Assembly (NCBI GenBank): GCA_964407405.1
Contig: CAYOVH010000002.1
Coordinates: 62,001 to 126,000 of the forward strand
Direction of reading: 5' to 3'
DNA from: JASLCR01 sp964407405
GTDB taxonomy: Bacteria; Patescibacteriota; Saccharimonadia; Saccharimonadales; Saccharimonadaceae
DNA: 64,000 nucleotides
A program made the translations under genes and the position numbers. The notes beneath the pieces are model-generated. The model worked only from the letters and a program-made list of their open reading frames with translations. It had not been told where the DNA came from and ran no database searches. Positions 59,398 through 64,000 of this stretch are shown here, in pieces (position 1 is the stretch's first letter; each line of letters begins with the position of its first letter).

Positions 59398-61737
59398 TTA
59401 TTTTTTTCGGGTATTACGACGGCCACGAGCTTTCTTGGCTGGTGCTTCGGCGAGAAGTTTTTTGGCTTGGTCGTGAGTGATCTTTTTTGGATCATCGTCT
59501 TTTGGAATTTTGGCATTCTTTTTGCCATCGGTGATGTAAGGTCCAAAACGGCCGTTGAGCACTTTGATACCGTCGCCAAAGTCGGCAATATTCTTCTCAG
59601 CTTCGGCTTTGAGCTTAGCATCATAAAGTTCCAGAGCTTTCTCGAGGGTGATGTCATGTGGGTCTTCAGGCTTGATGGAGACAAAGAGTTTGCCGACTTG
59701 GATATACGGCCCAAAACGACCGATATTCGCCTTGATATCCTGGCCATCCTTCGTCTGGCCGACAAGTCGCGGGAGTTTGAAGGCATACAATGCTTCTTCA
59801 AGCGTAACGGTCTCAAGCTTGGCGCCTTTTGGCAATGGTGCGAATTGCGGTTTTTCGTCATCATCCTGAGAGCCAAGCTGGAGCATCGGCCCAAAGCGGC
59901 CAAAGCGGGCAAAGATCGGTTTGCCGGTTTTTGGGTCGGTGCCGACTTCTCTGTTGGTGCCGACCTTGCTGCGGTCGATGTCTCCGGATTTTTCAATGAG
60001 GGAGTGGAATGGACCGTAGAAACTCTTGAGCATCTTGTTGCGTGGCAACTTGTCGTCAGCGATTTGATCGAGCTCGGTCTCGACGTTGGCGGTAAAGTCG
60101 TAATCAACGACTTGTTCAAAGTGGTCACCGAGGAAACCGGCAATCAGTTCGCCAGCTGGTGTTGGTATGAGTTTGCCCTTGTCGGAGCCGGTCTTTTCTT
60201 GTTCTATTTCGCGAATGACTTCGGTTGTCTCTTTATTGGCCGTATCTTCGATCGGCTCTGCTATCGTTTCAAGTTTGAGTATGATAACATTGCGCGGCAT
60301 GCCCTCGCTGTCGCCTTTTTCAGCGTAGCCACGAGTCTGGATGGTATCGATGATAGTGGCGTAGGTACTTGGACGACCGATGCCGAGTTCTTCGAGCTTT
60401 TTAACAAGACTTCCTTCGGTGTAGCGAGCCGGTGGACGAGCAAAGACCTGGCGAGCCTCGACACTATAGAGATTAAGTTTATCTTTTACCTTGAGATCGG
60501 GCAAAATTTCCTCTTTTGAAGTACCGTAGACACGGAGGAAACCGTCAAAGATAATGACTTGACCTTTGGCTTCGAAGACCTCGTCGCGAGTTGAAACAGT
60601 AATAGTGATGGTCGTGTTTTCCAGTTTGGCTGGGGCCATTTGGCTGGCAAGCGTACGACGACGGATGAGGTCGTAGAGCTTTTGGTCGTATTCATTGCCG
60701 CTCACTTGCTCGCGACTGATGTCGGTGGGTCGGATGGCTTCGTGAGCTTCTTGGGCGCCAGCAGCCTTTGTCTTAAACTTGCGGACCTGTGAGTATTCGT
60801 GGCCGTAGAGGCGCGTGATGAAATCTTTTGCACTCGCAATGGCCTGACCGGACAGATTGACGCTGTCGGTACGCATGTAGGTGATCTTTCCGTCTTGATA
60901 GAGCTTCTGGGCGGCTGTCATGGTGGCGCGCGAGCTAAAGCCGAGCTTGGTGTTGGCTTCTTGCTGGAGCGTTGATGTCGTGAACGGCGCGGCCGGATTG
61001 CGCGTACTTGGCGATTTTTTGACGTTTGAAACGGCAAAAGCGGCATTTTTTAAACTTTCGAGGAATGTCTTGGCATCTTCTTCGTGATCAAATCGCTGAT
61101 TGAGCTCTGCCTTTATCTCTTTTCCTTCGTGCGGGAAAATCGCGACAACCTTGAATTGGCTTGAACCTTCAAAGCCTTGTATCTCTTTCTCGCGCTCCAC
61201 GAGTAAGCGTACAGCCGGACTCTGGACACGGCCAGCAGATTTACCGCCAGGCACCTTTTGCCAGACGACAGGGCTGAGCTCAAATCCAACGATACGATCA
61301 AGGATTTGACGAGCTTGCTGGGCTTCTACGAGATGCATATCGACAGTTCGCGGCTGTTTGATCGCTGCAGTTATGGCGTCTTTGGTGATCTCATGGAAAA
61401 CGATACGATTTGTCGTTTTTGGGTCAAGTTTCAAGACTTCACAAAGATGCCAGGCAATAGCTTCCCCTTCGCGGTCTTCATCGGTTGCCAGCCAGACGGT
61501 ATCGGCTAATTTGACGGCTTTTTTTAGCTCGGCGATAACTTTCTTTTTTTCGGGATCAATCTCATACTGGGTCTTGAAATCATTTTCTATATCGATAGGC
61601 GGTGTGCCATCCTTTGTCTTTTTGACAATAGATCTGATGTGTCCGATGCTCGAAAGCACATGAAAATCTTTACCGAGGTATTTCTCGATAGTTTTGGCTT
61701 TGGCTGGTGACTCGACAATGACTAGATTCTTGCTCAT
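59398..61737 (-). CDS. topA: DNA topoisomerase I
   Basis: 779 residues from MSKNLVIVESPAKAKTIE. Toprim domain with E9 and DEDRE (86-90), catalytic Y287 in KITYMRTDS, and GGKSAGRVQSPAVRLLV. The C-terminal zinc fingers are replaced by three short repeats built on GRFGP (FGRFGPML, IGRFGPYI, NGRFGPYI) and a basic tail. Relaxes negative supercoils. The upstream in-frame ATG at 61773 is rejected because the family start fits 61737. Confidence 0.97.
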   Translation of the reverse strand: MSKNLVIVESPAKAKTIEKYLGKDFHVLSSIGHIRSIVKKTKDGTPPIDIENDFKTQYEIDPEKKKVIAELKKAVKLADTVWLATDEDREGEAIAWHLCEVLKLDPKTTNRIVFHEITKDAITAAIKQPRTVDMHLVEAQQARQILDRIVGFELSPVVWQKVPGGKSAGRVQSPAVRLLVEREKEIQGFEGSSQFKVVAIFPHEGKEIKAELNQRFDHEEDAKTFLESLKNAAFAVSNVKKSPSTRNPAAPFTTSTLQQEANTKLGFSSRATMTAAQKLYQDGKITYMRTDSVNLSGQAIASAKDFITRLYGHEYSQVRKFKTKAAGAQEAHEAIRPTDISREQVSGNEYDQKLYDLIRRRTLASQMAPAKLENTTITITVSTRDEVFEAKGQVIIFDGFLRVYGTSKEEILPDLKVKDKLNLYSVEARQVFARPPARYTEGSLVKKLEELGIGRPSTYATIIDTIQTRGYAEKGDSEGMPRNVIILKLETIAEPIEDTANKETTEVIREIEQEKTGSDKGKLIPTPAGELIAGFLGDHFEQVVDYDFTANVETELDQIADDKLPRNKMLKSFYGPFHSLIEKSGDIDRSKVGTNREVGTDPKTGKPIFARFGRFGPMLQLGSQDDDEKPQFAPLPKGAKLETVTLEEALYAFKLPRLVGQTKDGQDIKANIGRFGPYIQVGKLFVSIKPEDPHDITLEKALELYDAKLKAEAEKNIADFGDGIKVLNGRFGPYITDGKKNAKIPKDDDPKKITHDQAKKLLAEAPAKKARGRRNTRKK

Positions 61738-61779
61738 ATAGTATGTATGCTTATGTTTGCTAGTGAAACACAACTGTCC

Positions 61780-61808
61780 ATACTACGCAACTTTGTCGAT
61801 TTTGTAAA
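61780..61808 (-). promoter_or_regulatory. topA promoter
   Basis: Minus strand TTTACA (61808-61803), 17 bases, TAGTAT (61785-61780). The divergent promoter TTGACA (61821-61826), 17 bases, CATACT (61844-61849) serves the next plus-strand gene. Confidence 0.7.
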
Positions 61809-61922
61809 ATATTTTGAGGATTGACACACCAGCTACCAAGGTTCATACTAGAAATAATTCCAGGAATCTGGTCGCCAGATACCGGAAAATAAACATTAAA
61901 TTACAACAGAAAGGTCCTTTGT

Positions 61923-62183
61923 ATGAGAGTAAATGATAGTGTACCGTTAGACTGGCGTGGCGAGGTTATTTCTCACGATCTACCTGTTGTAACGTCAGAT
62001 ATTGCGGAGATTCGGGCACGACTCGACCGTGTTGATTTGGCTGGCCATGCGCATGATGCCCCAAGTTACGAGGTGTTGCCACAAGATAGCCATGCCATCG
62101 AAGCACGCCAACAGCAAACCGCAAAGCTTAATGCGGCAGCTATTCCGCGAGTTGTCATGGCGCCACGTCTTGTGACGTACTAG
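61923..62183 (+). CDS. hypothetical small protein
   Basis: 86 residues; a short beta start, then helical and Ala/Gln-rich (IEARQQQTAKLNAAAIPR). No family. AAAGG lies nine bases before the ATG, and a TTGACA promoter lies upstream. Convergent with dprA, 13 bases apart. Confidence 0.6.
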   Translation: MRVNDSVPLDWRGEVISHDLPVVTSDIAEIRARLDRVDLAGHAHDAPSYEVLPQDSHAIEARQQQTAKLNAAAIPRVVMAPRLVTY

Positions 62184-62196
62184 GTGCCGTCCGATA

Positions 62197-63057
62197 TCAA
62201 CGTAGCGTCCACTGCCCAGCGCCGAGCGGACGGATTATTCCCGCGATTTCAAGCATCGTCAAGGCGGTCGAGAGATCGGTGGCGCTACATCCAATAACGT
62301 GTTGTATCTCGTCGCCATCACGGACACCTTGCTCTAGGTGTTTGATGATTGCGGCCTGCACGGGATCTCGCGTGGCGATATGATGATGCGCGGGTGCTTC
62401 GAGCAGTTCTGGCGCAATAGCTTCCAGCACCTCGTCGCTATTCGTCAGGGGTGCGGCACCTTGCTTGATCAATTGGTTGCAGCCAATACTCATTGGACTC
62501 GTAATGTTGCCCGGCACGACGAATACATCTTTGCCCTGCTCCATGGCGTGCATAGCAGTATTTAGCGTGCCGCTGCGAGCAGCTGCTTCGGTGATAATGA
62601 CAGCGTCAGATAGTCCGGCAACAATACGGTTTCTCTCTAGAAATGTCCATGACTTTGCTTCTTCGTGCAGTTCGTATTCGCTGAGGATCGCACCATCTGC
62701 TTCGACGATTTGCTTAGCTAGATGGCGATTCGTGGCTGGGTAAATATCGGGGAGACCATTGCCAAGGACCGCCAAGGTTGTTCCCCCTGCTTCGAGAGTT
62801 GCTTTATGGGCAAGAGCATCCACGCCGAGCGCTAGGCCAGAAATGATGACGACTCCCCTGTTAGCCAGTTCCCGAGCCAGACGCGTCGTGACTTCGCGTC
62901 CGTAGGCTGTTGGTTTGCGGGTGCCGACGATAGCGACACTTGGCCTTCTCTGTTTTGGTAATTTTCCTATGTAATGTAACGATTGTGGAGGCTTGGCAAT
63001 ATACTCCAATATCTGGAGGAAGTTGTTCTTATCTGGAGAAATTCTATTGATTTTCAT
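62197..63057 (-). CDS. dprA: DNA processing protein DprA
   Basis: 286 residues. Rossmann-like core with VGTRKPTAYGREVT, GVVIISGLALGVDALAH, GNGLPDIYP and EAAARSGTLNTA, and a C-terminal winged helix (about 225-286). Loads RecA on incoming single-stranded DNA during transformation. The N-terminal SAM-like domain is short. With recO and a pilin gene here, natural competence is plausible. Confidence 0.95.
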   Translation of the reverse strand: MKINRISPDKNNFLQILEYIAKPPQSLHYIGKLPKQRRPSVAIVGTRKPTAYGREVTTRLARELANRGVVIISGLALGVDALAHKATLEAGGTTLAVLGNGLPDIYPATNRHLAKQIVEADGAILSEYELHEEAKSWTFLERNRIVAGLSDAVIITEAAARSGTLNTAMHAMEQGKDVFVVPGNITSPMSIGCNQLIKQGAAPLTNSDEVLEAIAPELLEAPAHHHIATRDPVQAAIIKHLEQGVRDGDEIQHVIGCSATDLSTALTMLEIAGIIRPLGAGQWTLR

Positions 63058-63077
63058 AAAAAACCTGTCGAAAGGTA

Positions 63078-63106
63078 TTGACGTAATGTCAAATCCGTGC
63101 TAATAT
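63078..63106 (+). promoter_or_regulatory. promoter of the noncoding RNA candidate
   Basis: TTGACG (63078-63083), 17 bases, TAATAT (63101-63106); start expected near 63113. Divergent from dprA. Confidence 0.8.
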
Positions 63107-63112
63107 GGTGAA

Positions 63113-63430
63113 CGATTGGTTGGAGAACCCTGCGAGGGCCAGCCAAACGCACCTTATACCCCCTATTCTAACTATATGTTAGGTTGTAAACAATGGCTTA
63201 GGCAAAGTAATCTACCCTCCACTTTCCTTCGCACTCCAAACATTGTTTACATACTAATCCCTTTAACCCCCGATCATTTATGATCGAGGATCCCGTTCAA
63301 ACAACGACTATTCAGTAGTGATTTGCTCAGGCGCTCAGATTATGGAGTTTTTCTGCAGACGCTTCGTTGTGGGGTGGGTTGAAGGGTAAAACGGCGCCAG
63401 GTGATGCCCACCCTTACCTGGCGCTTTTTT
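63113..63430 (+). ncRNA. candidate structured noncoding RNA, about 318 nt
   Basis: Bounded by a good promoter and a strong terminator (GCGCCAGGT 63394-63402, ACCTGGCGC 63416-63424, TTTTTT), with no convincing ORF. Visible helices: TTGGTTGG/CCAGCCAA (63116-63147, with inner CCC/GGG), CTAAC/GTTAG, an 11-bp TGTAAACAATG/CATTGTTTACA spanning about 65 bases, CGATCAT/ATGATCG, and ACAACGA/TCGTTGT. GGGTGGG (near 63374) can pair with CCCACCC in the terminator loop, giving a pseudoknot. I see none of the signature sequences of RNase P RNA, tmRNA, SRP RNA or 6S RNA. Confidence 0.7.
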
Positions 63431-63447
63431 ATTTGCCTAAAAATGAA

Positions 63448-63477
63448 CCAACCCCCGACGGCAACGTCGGGGGTTGG
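63448..63477 (-). terminator. terminator of the 63492-63989 gene
   Basis: CCAACCCCCGAC and GTCGGGGGTTGG around a six-base loop; TTCATTTTTA follows on the minus strand. Confidence 0.9.
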
Positions 63478-63491
63478 AGCTTGAGGGCAAA

Positions 63492-63989
63492 CTAAAGTCG
63501 GTCTGTCGCTTGCCTGAGTAGTGTTGCGACTTGAGATGTCTTCTCGGTGCCGCGTGGCGCAAACGGCTGAAATCCCCAGTCGATGTCTTTTTTCCAGAGT
63601 CGTCCATCAAGACTCACGAAATAGTCCAGTCCCCAGTCCTCTGGAGAGTAGGTACCGTTCTGGTGTTCGTCGGCAAACAGCCACAACATGATGTCTCGCC
63701 TGCCCGGGACATAGACCGTTCGCGTCTTCTTGCGCCAGAAGCCGTAGACTTCCTCAGAAGGTACTCGTACACGTTCCGTTCGGAGGATGGCGCCCTCGTA
63801 GTTCTTGGCGGCAACCTTCTGAAGGAAGTGCTCAATCTCCTCGTGGAGGTTCTCTTCGGCTGTAAGCTGTGCCATTCTTCTCTCCTGCTTCCACTTGGCT
63901 GCTCTCGCCTTGCAACTTGCTTCGTAAGCCTCGTTTCGCTGTCGATTGCGTGCTTTTACTCGAGCGACAATCTCATCATGACCCTGCAC
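63492..63989 (-). CDS. orphan protein with charged N-terminal helix
   Basis: Up to 165 residues. A long charged helix (IVARVKARNRQRNEAYEASC...) precedes a globular part rich in W and Y (VYGFWRKKTRTVYVPGRRD; EDWGLDYFVSLDGRLWKK). No family. GGAGAGAAGA before ATG 63875 suggests a 127-residue form; the longer GTG start at 63989 has no SD, but its coding looks natural. Another solitary minus-strand gene. Its promoter is outside the window. Confidence 0.65.
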   Translation of the reverse strand: MQGHDEIVARVKARNRQRNEAYEASCKARAAKWKQERRMAQLTAEENLHEEIEHFLQKVAAKNYEGAILRTERVRVPSEEVYGFWRKKTRTVYVPGRRDIMLWLFADEHQNGTYSPEDWGLDYFVSLDGRLWKKDIDWGFQPFAPRGTEKTSQVATLLRQATDRL

Positions 63990-64000
63990 TTAGAGCATCC

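Noticed and set aside
1..64000. Alternative genetic code (UGA as an amino acid)
   Set aside because: TGA ends many genes cleanly and RF2 is encoded.
1..64000. CRISPR arrays, insertion sequences, rRNA or tRNA genes
   Set aside because: No regularly spaced repeats, transposase motifs, or rRNA/tRNA consensus sequences were seen on reading both strands.

Overview
The window looks like a chromosomal segment of a Candidate Phyla Radiation (Patescibacteria) bacterium, most likely Saccharibacteria (TM7). The reasons are the tight, overlapping housekeeping genes, short family members (SecA, RecO and TopA without zinc motifs), a MurD-MurL pair, many apparently leaderless promoters, and CPR-type orphan proteins. 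TGA is used as a stop and an RF2 with an SPF anticodon-like motif is encoded, so the standard bacterial code applies. The species-level call is inference.

Layout. 0-9 kb: serS (left end cut), an isolated minus-strand GlcG/HbpS-like gene, hpf, secA, an M16 peptidase, and the peptidoglycan pair murD-murL. 9-23 kb: prfB, ftsE-ftsX with a secreted CHAP hydrolase and an S41 protease, a receiver protein, rpmA, a Trm11-like methylase, a UPF0104 membrane protein, xseA-xseB, a membrane-anchored methyltransferase, and a histidine kinase-response regulator-recO operon. 23-31 kb: two orphan helical-repeat genes, glyS, a PIN protein with a small partner, a frameshifted FKBP gene, a histidine-rich membrane protein with a cupredoxin, a DUF1345 protein and a pilin. 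31-44 kb: Pif1-like helicase, GH1 glycosidase, yvcK, a HAD protein, then the division/wall cluster mraZ-rsmH-ftsL-ftsI-mraY-ftsW-murG-ftsQ behind a MraZ-type operator. 44-53 kb: an AT-richer accessory island with a membrane-tethered Mrr nuclease, a type III restriction-modification pair and radC. 53-64 kb: a small HxxEH protein, a TraG/HerA-like ATPase, a sigma region-4/HARE-HTH regulator, topA, dprA and a probable structured noncoding RNA.

The most striking element is a complete type III hammerhead ribozyme on the minus strand at 1134-1188, directly downstream of the GlcG/HbpS-like gene. Every core nucleotide and all three stems are present. Its cleavage site lies just after a hairpin that would cap the 3' end of the mRNA, and the same gene has a long leader that can fold in two exclusive ways around its ribosome binding site. 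A second RNA candidate of about 318 nt, with its own promoter and terminator and matching no family I recognise, lies at 63113-63430.

Two expression styles are mixed. Many operons have a -10 box only 6-9 bases before the start codon and no Shine-Dalgarno (SD) sequence. In contrast, a scattered set of solitary minus-strand genes, nearly all of unknown function, usually has consensus promoters, true leaders and its own terminator.
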